A stretch of DNA of 64,000 nt from Alphaproteobacteria bacterium (GTDB lineage Bacteria > Pseudomonadota > Alphaproteobacteria > DSM-16000 > Inquilinaceae): the NCBI GenBank assembly GCA_028281925.1, contig JANQIX010000054.1, positions 1 to 64,000 of the forward strand, written 5' to 3'. This document shows, piece after piece, positions 41,067 to 50,217 of this stretch. The position numbers and the translations under genes are program-made. The stretch's first letter is position 1. The number at the start of each line of letters is the position of its first letter. The notes beneath the pieces are model-generated. The model worked only from the letters and a program-made list of their open reading frames with translations. It ran no database searches and had not been told where the DNA came from.

Positions 41067-42599
41067 ATGGTCGGCGATCCTCAGCCGCAGGATAACGGGC
41101 AGCAAGACGGCCGACCGGGCCGGATCCGCAGGTTTCTGAAGGCTGTCTGGGCGCTCGGCTCCACCGACGGCCCGCGTCCCGATCTCTCCGCTGAAATCAA
41201 GGCGCTTGGCGATCACGCGTCAAAGAAGCTGGAAGAGGAAGTCCAGCGCCAGATTTCCGAGCTGATCCCACTGGCCTATCGGATCTGCGAACTGCGCACC
41301 ACCTACAGCGACCAGCTGGTCGCCATGTTCCGGTCGATCGTCCCCATGATCACGGCTGAGCAGCCCAACCTGACCGTCTGCCGCCGGATGTATGTCGAGA
41401 CTGCGCTGCTGGCCAACTGGCAGCGGTCCTGGGGAATGCGGCTCATCTACATGGTAGGGCGCGGCAGACCGGGCAGTGCCGCGCTGGCAGGAATGATCTG
41501 GGCGCTCTTGCTGGCCATGGTTGCCGCCTGGATGATCCTGTCCCAGTTCGAGCCGGACAATGCATCCCCCCCGATCGATCCCCCGGACCCGGTCACGGAA
41601 TCGGAAGAGGCGGAAGAAGGACCCACCGGACCCGACGACGAGCCTGCGCGGGCGGACTACTCATTCTCGGTCCAGGAGCATGCGGATCCGGGCGAAGTGG
41701 TCGGGCCGCTCGAAAGCAAGGCCACGGACGCAGAGCCCGTCTACACCATCATCGAAGGCAACGAAGATGGAGCGTTTGACGTCAACCATTCGGACGGAAT
41801 GCTGATTGTGACGGATGGCTCACTGCTGGACCACGAGACGGAGCCGGTCCGGAGGCTGACGCTGGAGGTGGCGGGCTCAGGGCTGCCGGTGACCGAGACG
41901 GTCAATGTGTTCGTCACCGATGCGAACGATCCGCCAACGATGGTGCATCAGATCTTCGTCGTCAGCGAACATGCAGCCCCCTCAACTGAAGTGGGGACGT
42001 TGACGGCCGAGGATCAGGACGAGGGCGAGGTTCTTTCATACGCCATCACCGCAGGGAACGAGGGCGGCGCGTTCGACGTCAATCTCGAGACGGGCCGTCT
42101 GAGGGTGGTGCAGCCCTCCTCCCTCAACTACGACCGCGTTCCGACGCTGACGCTGAAGATCGAAGTGTCGGACGACGACGGCGCCATAGGTGTCGGCACG
42201 GTCTCGGTCCACGTGACCCCGGGCAAGGAAGATCCCCTGACGCCTTACGACCGTAAGGACGTCTTCGCGCTCTTGATGTCGGCGTTCCTCGGCAGTCTGG
42301 CCAGCATCGTCGTGTCGTTGACCGTCACGCCGGAAACGTCAAACCTGCAGCCCTACGATCCGGCGACCGTCTTCATCCGGGCTTTTTTCAAGCCGCTGGT
42401 GGCCATGATCTTCTCGCTGGCCGTGTTCTCGGTGCTGAAGACGGAACTGGTGACGATCAGCGGGCTTAGCGTGTCGCAAGGTGGCGAGATCCAGTTCCAC
42501 ATGCTTTGGGTGATCGGCTTTCTGTCCGGATTCAGCGAACGGTTCGCACCGCGCATCTTCGGCCAGGTGTCCGGAGACGGGCAGCGTTCGGGGGCATGA
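41067..42599 (+). CDS. Multi-span membrane protein with two cadherin-like repeats
   Basis: 510-aa protein, architecture unfamiliar to me. N-terminal 130 residues are cytoplasmic and partly helical. A TM helix is at about 138-160 (GSAALAGMIWALLLAMVAAWMI), then an acidic Pro-rich linker. Two cadherin-type repeats (about 196-290 and 295-390) are recognisable by VQEHADPGEVVG/VSEHAAPSTEVG at the start, FDVN near the middle and (F)VTDANDPP between them. A membrane domain of three or so helices closes the protein (LMSAFLGSLASIVVSL, FFKPLVAMIFSLAVFSVL, VIGFLSGFSERFAP). GGGAGAG precedes the ATG. Monocistronic. Confidence 0.75.
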   Translation: MVGDPQPQDNGQQDGRPGRIRRFLKAVWALGSTDGPRPDLSAEIKALGDHASKKLEEEVQRQISELIPLAYRICELRTTYSDQLVAMFRSIVPMITAEQPNLTVCRRMYVETALLANWQRSWGMRLIYMVGRGRPGSAALAGMIWALLLAMVAAWMILSQFEPDNASPPIDPPDPVTESEEAEEGPTGPDDEPARADYSFSVQEHADPGEVVGPLESKATDAEPVYTIIEGNEDGAFDVNHSDGMLIVTDGSLLDHETEPVRRLTLEVAGSGLPVTETVNVFVTDANDPPTMVHQIFVVSEHAAPSTEVGTLTAEDQDEGEVLSYAITAGNEGGAFDVNLETGRLRVVQPSSLNYDRVPTLTLKIEVSDDDGAIGVGTVSVHVTPGKEDPLTPYDRKDVFALLMSAFLGSLASIVVSLTVTPETSNLQPYDPATVFIRAFFKPLVAMIFSLAVFSVLKTELVTISGLSVSQGGEIQFHMLWVIGFLSGFSERFAPRIFGQVSGDGQRSGA

Positions 42600-42693
42600 C
42601 GCCGATCGGGCGCTGATTTCCCGCCGATGATGCACTATGGTGCTCGCTTCGGGCGACGGCCCGCGGGTGGGATGCCGAGAGGAAGCATCGACG

Positions 42694-43977
42694 GTGAGCG
42701 TTGTCGAGGATATCGGCCGTGAGACGGTCGACGACATTATGGGCAGGCTGGGTGCGGCGGCGCGCGAGGCCGCTGCTGCACTGGCAGTGGCGTCGAGTGA
42801 CACGAAGAACCGCGCCCTTGTGACGGCGGCCGAGGCCTTGAGGGTGCGCAGTGCGCAGGTGCTCGAGGCCAATGGACAGGACGTGGCGGACGCGGAGCGC
42901 GAGGGCATATCGTCTGCCTTCGTCGACCGCCTGCGCCTGACGGCCGACCGCGTCGAAGCCATGGCGGCGGGGCTGGAGGATGTGGCCCGCCTGCCCGATC
43001 CCGTAGGCACGGAGATTGCGCGGTGGCAGCGCCCCAACGGCCTGGACATTGCCAGGGTCCGGGTGCCCATCGGCGTCATCGGCATCATCTACGAGAGCCG
43101 GCCGAACGTGACGGCGGATGCCGGGTCTTTATGCCTGAAGGCCGGCAATGCCGCCATTTTGCGCGGCGGCCGTGAGAGCTTCCATTCCGCGCGTGAGATT
43201 ACCGGCTGCCTGGCCGAAGGTCTGGCCGCCGCCGGGCTGCCGCCGGCGGCCGTGCAGCAGGTGCCGACGACCGACCGGGCGGCCGTGGGCGCGCTGTTGC
43301 GCATGAGCGACACTGTCGATCTGATCGTGCCGCGCGGCGGCAAATCGCTGATTGCCCGTGTGGCGGCGGAAAGCCGGATCCCGGTGCTGAAGCACCTTGA
43401 CGGCATCTGCCACGTCTATGTGCATGCCGGCGCCGACCCGGACAAGGCCCGGGCCATCGCTGTCAACGCCAAGATGCGCCGTACCAGCATCTGCGGTGCG
43501 GCGGAGACGCTGCTGGTGGACCGGTCCGTATCGGGCACCATGCTTCCGCCGATCCTCGACGCACTGATCGCGGCCGGTTGCGAGGTGCGCGGCGACGGCG
43601 AGACGCTGGCGCTGGACGGCCGTGTCGTGCCCGCCACCGAAGCTGACTGGGGTACGGAATACCTCGACGCCGTGCTCTCCGTCCGCGTTGTCGCCGGTTT
43701 GGAACAGGCGCTGGACCATATCGCGCGCTACGGCTCGCGCCACACCGACGCCATCGTGACCGAAGACGCAGCCGCGGCCGAGGCCTTCCTGACCTTTGTC
43801 GACAGCGCTATCGTCCTTCACAACGCCTCCACCCAGTTCGCCGATGGGGGAGAGTTCGGCATGGGCGCGGAGATCGGGATCTCGACCGACCGGCTGCACG
43901 CACGTGGACCTGTTGGGGCGGAACAGTTGACCATCTTCAAATACATGGTCCGCGGCACCGGCCAGGTTCGCCCCTGA
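42694..43977 (+). CDS. proA: Gamma-glutamyl phosphate reductase
   Basis: 427-aa enzyme of proline biosynthesis that reduces gamma-glutamyl phosphate to glutamate semialdehyde with NADPH. The aldehyde-dehydrogenase fold is shown by [34 protein letters not shown] and the catalytic-Cys region [18 protein letters not shown] start at 42694 follows AGAGGAAG by about nine bases; a start 57 bases upstream is less likely. It opens the conserved alphaproteobacterial block proA-nadD-rsfS-rlmH. Confidence 0.95.
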   Translation: MSVVEDIGRETVDDIMGRLGAAAREAAAALAVASSDTKNRALVTAAEALRVRSAQVLEANGQDVADAEREGISSAFVDRLRLTADRVEAMAAGLEDVARLPDPVGTEIARWQRPNGLDIARVRVPIGVIGIIYESRPNVTADAGSLCLKAGNAAILRGGRESFHSAREITGCLAEGLAAAGLPPAAVQQVPTTDRAAVGALLRMSDTVDLIVPRGGKSLIARVAAESRIPVLKHLDGICHVYVHAGADPDKARAIAVNAKMRRTSICGAAETLLVDRSVSGTMLPPILDALIAAGCEVRGDGETLALDGRVVPATEADWGTEYLDAVLSVRVVAGLEQALDHIARYGSRHTDAIVTEDAAAAEAFLTFVDSAIVLHNASTQFADGGEFGMGAEIGISTDRLHARGPVGAEQLTIFKYMVRGTGQVRP

Positions 43978-44600
43978 CCACCGATCCCCATCTTCGCACT
44001 GGCCGGCTTTGGGCGGGGCTTGCCGTCGGGCTTCTGGGCGGGTCGTTCAACCCTGCCCATGCGGGCCACCGTCATATCAGCCTGGCTGCTCTCAGGCGTC
44101 TCGGCCTGGATCAGGTCTGGTGGCTGGTCACACCGCAGAATCCGTTGAAGGGCTCGGCGGAAACGGCACCTCTGGCTGTTCGGCTTGAGCGCGCGCGCGC
44201 GACGGCGAACCATCCGCGGATCCGCGTAACCGCGCTTGAGCAGGATCTGGGAACCCGGTTCACGGCGGACACGCTGGTGCATCTCCGGCGGCGGTTCCCC
44301 CGGACACGCTTCGTCTGGCTGATGGGGGCCGATCTGCTGACGGAGCTGCCGCGCTGGCAGCGGTGGTCACTGATCTTTCACACCGTTCCCATTGCGATCT
44401 TCGATCGTGCTCCCTATGGTCTTAAAGGAACCTTTGGCCATGTGGGGCAAAGGTTCGCGCGGGCGCGCAAGCGCTCATGGCAGTCGCGCCGGCTGGCAAC
44501 GGCCGCACCGCCTGCCTGGGTGCTCTGCCGTGTTCGCCGGCACCCTGCCTCGGCTACGGCTTTGCGCCGTGCCGCGGCGGAAGACCGACGGACCACGTGA
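43974..44600 (+). CDS. nadD: Nicotinate-nucleotide adenylyltransferase with non-ATG start
   Basis: About 208-aa enzyme that makes deamido-NAD from nicotinate mononucleotide and ATP. The nucleotidyltransferase motif [17 protein letters not shown] is near residue 21, and [12 protein letters not shown] and [16 protein letters not shown] follow. The frame contains no ATG, GTG or TTG between the end of proA and the GGSFNPAH motif. The best start is CTG at 43974, which overlaps the proA stop (CTGA). A start at internal ATG 44145 would delete the active site. A sequencing error is the alternative. Confidence 0.85.
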   Translation: MTTDPHLRTGRLWAGLAVGLLGGSFNPAHAGHRHISLAALRRLGLDQVWWLVTPQNPLKGSAETAPLAVRLERARATANHPRIRVTALEQDLGTRFTADTLVHLRRRFPRTRFVWLMGADLLTELPRWQRWSLIFHTVPIAIFDRAPYGLKGTFGHVGQRFARARKRSWQSRRLATAAPPAWVLCRVRRHPASATALRRAAAEDRRTT

Positions 44601-44715
44601 GGCTGGCGGCCGTCTCAGGCCACCGCCGACGACAACGGACGAGGGGAGAGCCATACTCGACACCAGCCCGGCCCTGACCACTGATGGGCCAAATCCTGCA
44701 GGGTTCGCCGACCGG

Positions 44716-45096
44716 TTGCCTTTGCAGGTTATCGATACCGTGCTGGCTTCGTTGGATGACGACAAGGCCGAAGACACGGTAGTGATTGACTTGGCGGGAA
44801 AGACCACGATCGCTGATCATATGGTCGTCACGTCCGGCCGCTCTGCGCGCCAAGTCGCCTCGATCGCCCAGCATCTTGTCGAACGTCTCGGCCGAGCCGG
44901 CGTCAAGTCGCTCAGCTGCGAAGGCATGACGACTGCCGACTGGGTATTGATCGATGCCGGCGATGTGATTGTCCATGTCTTTCGGCCCGAGGTTCGGTCC
45001 TTCTACAATCTTGAGCAGATGTGGGGGGGCGATGCGCCTGTGGGCGGCGTTGAGGCTACTCCGTCGAGCTCCGTGCGCGAGCCCTGGGTGAGCTGA
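44716..45096 (+). CDS. rsfS: Ribosome silencing factor RsfS
   Basis: 126-aa ribosome-binding factor that blocks subunit joining by binding L14. The core LASLDDDKAEDTVVIDLAGKTTIADHMVV, quoted in part as LDDDKAEDTVVIDLAGK, and MTTADWVLIDAGDVIVHVF, YNLEQMWGG are diagnostic. No ATG exists at the N-terminus. I place the start at TTG 44716; GTG 44740 is also possible, and a GGGGAGA site sits just before an ATA at 44653. It is transcribed with nadD and rlmH. Confidence 0.85.
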   Translation: MPLQVIDTVLASLDDDKAEDTVVIDLAGKTTIADHMVVTSGRSARQVASIAQHLVERLGRAGVKSLSCEGMTTADWVLIDAGDVIVHVFRPEVRSFYNLEQMWGGDAPVGGVEATPSSSVREPWVS

Positions 45097-45118
45097 CGGG
45101 CGGAGCGGCCGTCCGGCA

Positions 45119-45577
45119 GTGCGCGTTCGTGTCGTAGCAGTGGGGCGATTGCGTGACCGCGCTTTGCGCTCACTGATCGACACGTACTATGCACGCCTGC
45201 CCTGGACGGTGGAGGAGCGGGAAGTCGAGGTGCGCCAGCGCGTGTCCGAGCCGGAGCGGTTGGCGCGCGAAGGCGCGTTGCTTCTGGGGGCCGTCGCAAA
45301 GGGAGCGGAGATCGTTGCCCTCGATCCTCTCGGAGCCGATCTCACCAGCGACGCATTTGCCGAGCGGATTGGCCGGTGGCGCGACGGCGGCACGCCGGAA
45401 CTCGCCTTTCTGATCGGCGGTGCGGATGGCCACGCAGCGGAGATCAGAACACAGGCCGCCGAGGTGCTGGCGTTCGGCCGACTGACCTGGCCGCACATGC
45501 TGGTCCGGCTCATGCTGGCCGAGCAGCTTTATCGTGCCTCCACCATCCTTGCCGGACATCCCTATCATCGAGCCTGA
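45119..45577 (+). CDS. rlmH: 23S rRNA pseudouridine(1915) N3-methyltransferase
   Basis: 152-aa SPOUT methyltransferase acting on 70S ribosomes. The knot motifs are AFLIGGADGH, TWPHMLVRLMLAEQLYRAST and the terminal GHPYHRA. GTG start at 45119 with the conserved N-terminus MRVRVVAVGRLRD. It ends the nad-rsf-rlm operon; the following 237 bases are AT-rich and gene-free. Confidence 0.95.
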   Translation: MRVRVVAVGRLRDRALRSLIDTYYARLPWTVEEREVEVRQRVSEPERLAREGALLLGAVAKGAEIVALDPLGADLTSDAFAERIGRWRDGGTPELAFLIGGADGHAAEIRTQAAEVLAFGRLTWPHMLVRLMLAEQLYRASTILAGHPYHRA

Positions 45578-45814
45578 ACCGCGAAGACTTCAAGCCACGT
45601 TGATTTGAAGTGCTGCCACTAGTTTGGGTCTTATTTGTAAATTGGTTAATAGATCGTGACATTTGTCGATGTAGAATTTTGCGTCGTGCGGTGGTATATT
45701 TTGCAATCTGGTTCGTATGTCAGGGGCTAGAGTCTTTGGCGTTTTGATCGGAGGCGCAGGTTCTCAAGATTCCGTTGGCCATGCCGGCGGATCTTTGGGG
45801 TATGTGAGTATTCG

Positions 45815-47110
45815 GTGGCTCGAACAACCGAGAAATCGCGGCCCAGAGCGGATGATCCGATCGTTGGATCGATCGCGGGGAAGGCTGATGCATCGTCGTC
45901 GCAGCTTCGGCTCCGGCAGCTGCGGCAGCGATGGCGTCAAGTGGCCGACTTGGCCGCCGCAGCGGCGGGCATGGCCGGGGCCGTCGTCGGCCGCGGCCAT
46001 GGCAGTCGGGTCTATCTTATGGCAGCTTCGGCCAGCCTGACCGCGGCTGAGATCGATGGTCTTCTGCCGCTGGCTGGGCGCCTGGCCGGCGAGGCTGCGC
46101 ATTGCATACCGGACGTGTCGAAGGGTGGCGTGGCCATGGGGCCGCAGCTTTCCGCATGCGGCTTTCGCGGTTACGCCGCGGCGCCGGTCGTGCGGCAGGA
46201 CGGGCAGCCCTTCGGGGCCATCGTAGCCGTCGACCGTGACGGCCGGGCGAATGCGATACGCGCCGTTTCCGCCATGCAGGGTGCCGCCCGCATCCTGCAG
46301 GAGGAACTCGCGATGGTGAACGCGCTGGACTACAGCGAAAGCACGATCCGGCGCTTGGGCAAAGAGTTGGCCGATCTGGACATTGCACGCGTGCTGGCCG
46401 ACCGCGAGAGCGCAGCAAAGTCCAGCTTTCTTGCGGCCATGAGCCACGAGTTGCGCACGCCGCTCAATGCCATCATCGGCTTTTCCGAAGTCTTGAAGGA
46501 CCAGATCTTCGGTCCGATGGGCCGCGTCGACTACGTCGAATACGCAGCCGACATCCATGAAAGCGGCCGGCATCTTCTCAGCCTCATCAACGACGTGCTG
46601 GACATGTCCAAGATCGAGGCCAACCGGATGCAGATCGAGCCCGAATGGCTGGATCTTGAAGGCGTGCTGCGCACCGCTGTGAAGCTGGTGACGCTGCAGG
46701 CACGCAAGCGGGGAGTATCGATTGCATTTGCCGTTGAAGAGCCGAAGATCAGGGTCTATGCAGACGAAAGGGCGTTGAAGCAAATCCTCTTCAATCTTCT
46801 CTCCAACGCAGTGAAGTACACGGAGGAGAATGGCAGCGTGACCGTGGGCGGCAATCGAAGCTCTGACGGCGGTACATCGGTCGTCGTGGCCGACACGGGC
46901 GTCGGCATCGCGACTGACGATCTGAGCCGGCTGCTGCGCCCATTCGAGCGCGCGAACAACCGGATCGATTTGACGCATCAGGGCTTCGGCCTGGGATTGG
47001 CTCTGGTCAACAATCTGACGCAGCTGCACGGCGGTTGCCTGGATATCGACAGCACCGTCGGCGTCGGCACGACGGTAACGGTCACGTTCCCCAAGCCGTC
47101 CGCCGATTGA
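45815..47110 (+). CDS. Sensor histidine kinase with GAF-like input
   Basis: 431-aa soluble kinase. Residues about 45-160 look like a small GAF-type input domain. A coiled linker follows, then the H-box SFLAAMSHELRTPLNAIIGF, N-box LFNLLSNAVKYTEENG, G1 VVADTGVGI and G2 GFGLGLALVNNL. It is a PleC/DivJ-like type common in Alphaproteobacteria. The start is GTG 45815 with only a weak ribosome site, so a downstream start is possible. It sits between rlmH and gpmI, and no response regulator is nearby. An AT-rich promoter region precedes it. Confidence 0.88.
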   Translation: MARTTEKSRPRADDPIVGSIAGKADASSSQLRLRQLRQRWRQVADLAAAAAGMAGAVVGRGHGSRVYLMAASASLTAAEIDGLLPLAGRLAGEAAHCIPDVSKGGVAMGPQLSACGFRGYAAAPVVRQDGQPFGAIVAVDRDGRANAIRAVSAMQGAARILQEELAMVNALDYSESTIRRLGKELADLDIARVLADRESAAKSSFLAAMSHELRTPLNAIIGFSEVLKDQIFGPMGRVDYVEYAADIHESGRHLLSLINDVLDMSKIEANRMQIEPEWLDLEGVLRTAVKLVTLQARKRGVSIAFAVEEPKIRVYADERALKQILFNLLSNAVKYTEENGSVTVGGNRSSDGGTSVVVADTGVGIATDDLSRLLRPFERANNRIDLTHQGFGLGLALVNNLTQLHGGCLDIDSTVGVGTTVTVTFPKPSAD

Positions 47111-47249
47111 CCGGGGGCCTCCCCCAGGGCCCATTAATGGACTGCGCAGGATTGCCTTGCGCGTGGAAAATGGTCTCCGCAGACGCGGGCACCTATGTTG
47201 TCTTCAACCGAATTCCCCTATAGTCCGCGCAAGAGCGATGGAGCGGATT

Positions 47250-48818
47250 ATGACCGAGAGCAGCAAGACGGATCGCCCACGTCCCGTGGTCCTGTGCGTC
47301 ATGGACGGGTGGGGCTGGCGGGAAGCGTCTGAGTACAACGCCGTGCGGCTGGGCGACACCCCGACCTTCGATCGTCTGTGGCAGGAGTGTCCTCATGCGT
47401 TCCTGCAGGCGTCAGAGGAAGCGGTGGGGTTGCCTGGGGGCCAGATCGGCAATTCCGAGGTCGGTCACATGAATCTCGGGGCCGGCCGTGTCGTGCTGCA
47501 AGACCTGCTGATGATCGACCGGGCCTGCGAGGACGGAAGCCTCGCCGAAGCCGAGGCGCTTCGGGCCCATATCGCCAAACTGCGTGAGACCGGCGGTACC
47601 AGTCACGTCATGGGCCTGTGTTCGCCAGGCGGTGTCCATTCGCAGGACTATCACATGGCGGCTGTGGCACGGGCTGTGGCCGAGGCCGGTGTGCCGGTGG
47701 CGATTCATGCCTTCACCGATGGCCGTGATGTCCCGCCGCGGGATGCGCTGCGGTCCGTCGGTCTGTTCCTCGAGAGTCTGAAGGATCTGCCCAACTGCCG
47801 TGTTGCCACCGTCGACGGCCGCTACTACGCCATGGACCGTGACAAGCGGTGGGAGCGGGTGGAAGTCGCCTATCGCGCGCTGACCCGGGCCGAAGGGCTC
47901 TCGGCGCCGGACGCACTGAGCGCCATCCAGACCTCCTACGATGCCGATGCCGGCGACGAGTTCATCAAGCCGACGATCATCGGCGACTACGCTGGAATGC
48001 GGGACGGCGACGGGATCCTGTTCATCAATTTCCGCGCCGATCGGGCGCGTGAAATCCTCTCGGCACTTGTCGATCCCGCCTTCGACGGGTTCGAACGGAC
48101 GTCGTTCGATTTCGCCGATGTCTGCGGGATGGTGGAGTACTCCGATCATCTGAACACGATGATGAGCGCGATCTTCCCGCCCAAGTCGTTGGAAAACGTC
48201 CTTGGCCAGGTGATCGCCGACCGCGGGATGACGCAGCTCAGAATCGCGGAGACGGAGAAGTATCCGCACGTCACCTTCTTCCTGAACGGCGGCGAAGAAC
48301 GGCAGTTCCAGGGGGAAGACCGCATCCTGGTGCCGTCGCCCAAAGTGGCGACATACGACCTCCAGCCCGAAATGTCGGCGCCGGAGGTAACGGACAAGTT
48401 GGTCGAAGCCGTCGATAGCGGCCGATACGACCTTGTCGTGATCAACTTCGCCAATCCCGACATGGTGGGGCACACCGGTTTTCTGGATGCCGCGATCAAG
48501 GCGGTGCAGACCGTCGATGCCGGCGTCGGTCGGCTTGAGGAGGCCGTGCGGCGCCAGGGTGGAACCCTGCTGGTGACGGCCGATCACGGCAATTGTGAGC
48601 TGATGCGCGACTTCGCGAACGACCAGCCACATACCGCCCATACGACCAATCTGGTCCCGGCGATCCTGGTGAACGGCCCGGCCGGGGTCGAACTCGGCGA
48701 TGGCAGGCTGGCGGACGTTGCGCCGACGCTGTTGGAGCTGATGGGCATCGCCCAGCCGGCCGAGATGACGGGTGAGTCTCTGTTGCGACCCCAGGGGGTC
48801 CAGCGGGCGGCGGAGTAG
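47250..48818 (+). CDS. gpmI: 2,3-bisphosphoglycerate-independent phosphoglycerate mutase
   Basis: 522-aa metalloenzyme of glycolysis. The metal-binding N-terminus is VVLCVMDGWGWRE, and the phosphoserine motif is GGQIGNSEVGHMNLGAGR. The C-terminal metal block NFANPDMVGHTG and LVTADHGNCE complete the alkaline-phosphatase fold. The start at 47250 follows GGAG by six bases; an in-frame ATG twelve bases upstream is possible. It is followed ten bases later by the envC-like gene, as in many Alphaproteobacteria. Confidence 0.97.
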   Translation: MTESSKTDRPRPVVLCVMDGWGWREASEYNAVRLGDTPTFDRLWQECPHAFLQASEEAVGLPGGQIGNSEVGHMNLGAGRVVLQDLLMIDRACEDGSLAEAEALRAHIAKLRETGGTSHVMGLCSPGGVHSQDYHMAAVARAVAEAGVPVAIHAFTDGRDVPPRDALRSVGLFLESLKDLPNCRVATVDGRYYAMDRDKRWERVEVAYRALTRAEGLSAPDALSAIQTSYDADAGDEFIKPTIIGDYAGMRDGDGILFINFRADRAREILSALVDPAFDGFERTSFDFADVCGMVEYSDHLNTMMSAIFPPKSLENVLGQVIADRGMTQLRIAETEKYPHVTFFLNGGEERQFQGEDRILVPSPKVATYDLQPEMSAPEVTDKLVEAVDSGRYDLVVINFANPDMVGHTGFLDAAIKAVQTVDAGVGRLEEAVRRQGGTLLVTADHGNCELMRDFANDQPHTAHTTNLVPAILVNGPAGVELGDGRLADVAPTLLELMGIAQPAEMTGESLLRPQGVQRAAE

Positions 48819-48828
48819 CGTCGGAACC

Positions 48829-50217
48829 GTGCCATCGCGGTGGGTGACCTCGGCCGCGATCCTCGCGACGCTGCCGGGGGCGATGGCCGCGGCAGCAGTT
48901 GCGTATGCGCAGGACGATGCGGGCGATAGCCGGCTTCCGGTAGCCACTGAGGAACTTCGGCGGGTCGAGCAGGATCTCGACGAGAGCCGGCTGCGCCAAA
49001 CGACGCTTTCCGACCGGCTGAGCGAATACGATCAGGAGCTCATGCGCCTGCGTGGGCAGATGATCGACGCTGCCATGAGCATCATGATGCAGCAAGAGCA
49101 GCTGATCTCAGTGGAGGAGAGGCTCGACGAACTGGCTGCGGAAGAGGCGGCGGTCGCCTCGGCCCTGTCCGAGGAGCGCCAGCGTCTAGCCCGGCTGCTG
49201 GCGGCGTTGCAGCGGTTGTCCCGGATCCCGCCGGAGGCGCTGATCGTGCGCCCGCAGGCGCCGATCGACACGGTCCGTACGTCCCTGCTGCTGCGAGCCG
49301 CCGTTCCGGAACTGGAGCAGGAAGCGGCCGAGCTGCGCACGCAGCTCGCTGAGCTGGCTGTCGTACGGCGTCGCCTCACCATCGAGCGCACAGCAGCTGA
49401 GGCCTTGCGCAGCCGGTTGGACAGCCAGATCTCGCTGCTCACCAGCATGTCGGAACAGCGGGCGCGGCTGCAGCGGCGGACGGCCACGCAGCGGGATGCG
49501 TCGGTAGATCGCAGCCGCCTCTTGGCAGAACAGGCGGACGATCTGCGCGGCCTGATTGAGCAGCTTGAGATCGAGCGCCTGGAACGCGAAGCCGAGGAAC
49601 GGCGGCAGGCGACGGCCGCCGCGATCGCTTCCGCCATGAACCGCGTCGCGTTGGTCCTGCGCGCCGTGGCCGAACCCTATATCGTGCCGCCGGACCTCGA
49701 ACCGTTGGTCGAAGATCCGCCGGCCGAAGCCGTGGCGGAGGCCGAGCCGTCATCCGACGACATTTCGAGCGCCGGCGGATGGCAGGTGGTTTCGCTGGCC
49801 GCTCCGCGCGCCGTGGAGGGCACATTGTTGCCGGCCAGCGGCCAGGTTGTGGTCGAGTTCGGCGAGACGGATGAATTCGGCGAGGCCAGCGAAGGGGTGA
49901 CGCTGTCGGTTTTTCCCAGTGCGCCGGTCGTTGCGCCGATTGACGGGACCATACGCTTTGCGGGACCTTTCCGTCGGTATGGCGACATCTTGATCCTGGA
50001 ACATGGCGGCGGATATCATTCTCTAATCATCGGTCTTGGTCGTATTGATGCGTCCGTAGGCCAGCCGGTGTTGGCGGGGGAACCCCTTGGCGTCACGGCT
50101 TTGCCGCAAACCGGCGATAGGGACAGATCCACGCTTTATTTTGAACTGCGGCTGAACGGCAGCCCGGTGGACCCGATCCCCGGCCTGGTAACGGCGCAAA
50201 GCAGAGGGCACGGATGA
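48829..50217 (+). CDS. EnvC-like murein hydrolase activator (degenerate LytM domain)
   Basis: 462-aa secreted protein. A signal peptide (about residues 1-26) ends near AYAQDD. Two long coiled-coil regions (about 30-100 and 150-270) are followed by a C-terminal LytM/M23 fold (APIDGTIRFAGPFRRYGDIL, then LEHGGGYHSLIIGLG). The metal-binding H-x3-D and H-x-H motifs of active M23 peptidases are missing (HSLIIGL in place of the H-x-H), so like EnvC it is probably an activator of an amidase. A GTG start at 48829 is a guess. Its stop overlaps the ctpA start. Confidence 0.85.
   Translation: MPSRWVTSAAILATLPGAMAAAAVAYAQDDAGDSRLPVATEELRRVEQDLDESRLRQTTLSDRLSEYDQELMRLRGQMIDAAMSIMMQQEQLISVEERLDELAAEEAAVASALSEERQRLARLLAALQRLSRIPPEALIVRPQAPIDTVRTSLLLRAAVPELEQEAAELRTQLAELAVVRRRLTIERTAAEALRSRLDSQISLLTSMSEQRARLQRRTATQRDASVDRSRLLAEQADDLRGLIEQLEIERLEREAEERRQATAAAIASAMNRVALVLRAVAEPYIVPPDLEPLVEDPPAEAVAEAEPSSDDISSAGGWQVVSLAAPRAVEGTLLPASGQVVVEFGETDEFGEASEGVTLSVFPSAPVVAPIDGTIRFAGPFRRYGDILILEHGGGYHSLIIGLGRIDASVGQPVLAGEPLGVTALPQTGDRDRSTLYFELRLNGSPVDPIPGLVTAQSRGHG

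Noticed and set aside
47412-48947. Minus-strand open frame of 511 codons opposite gpmI
   Set aside because: Shadow of gpmI; no start context, no domains.
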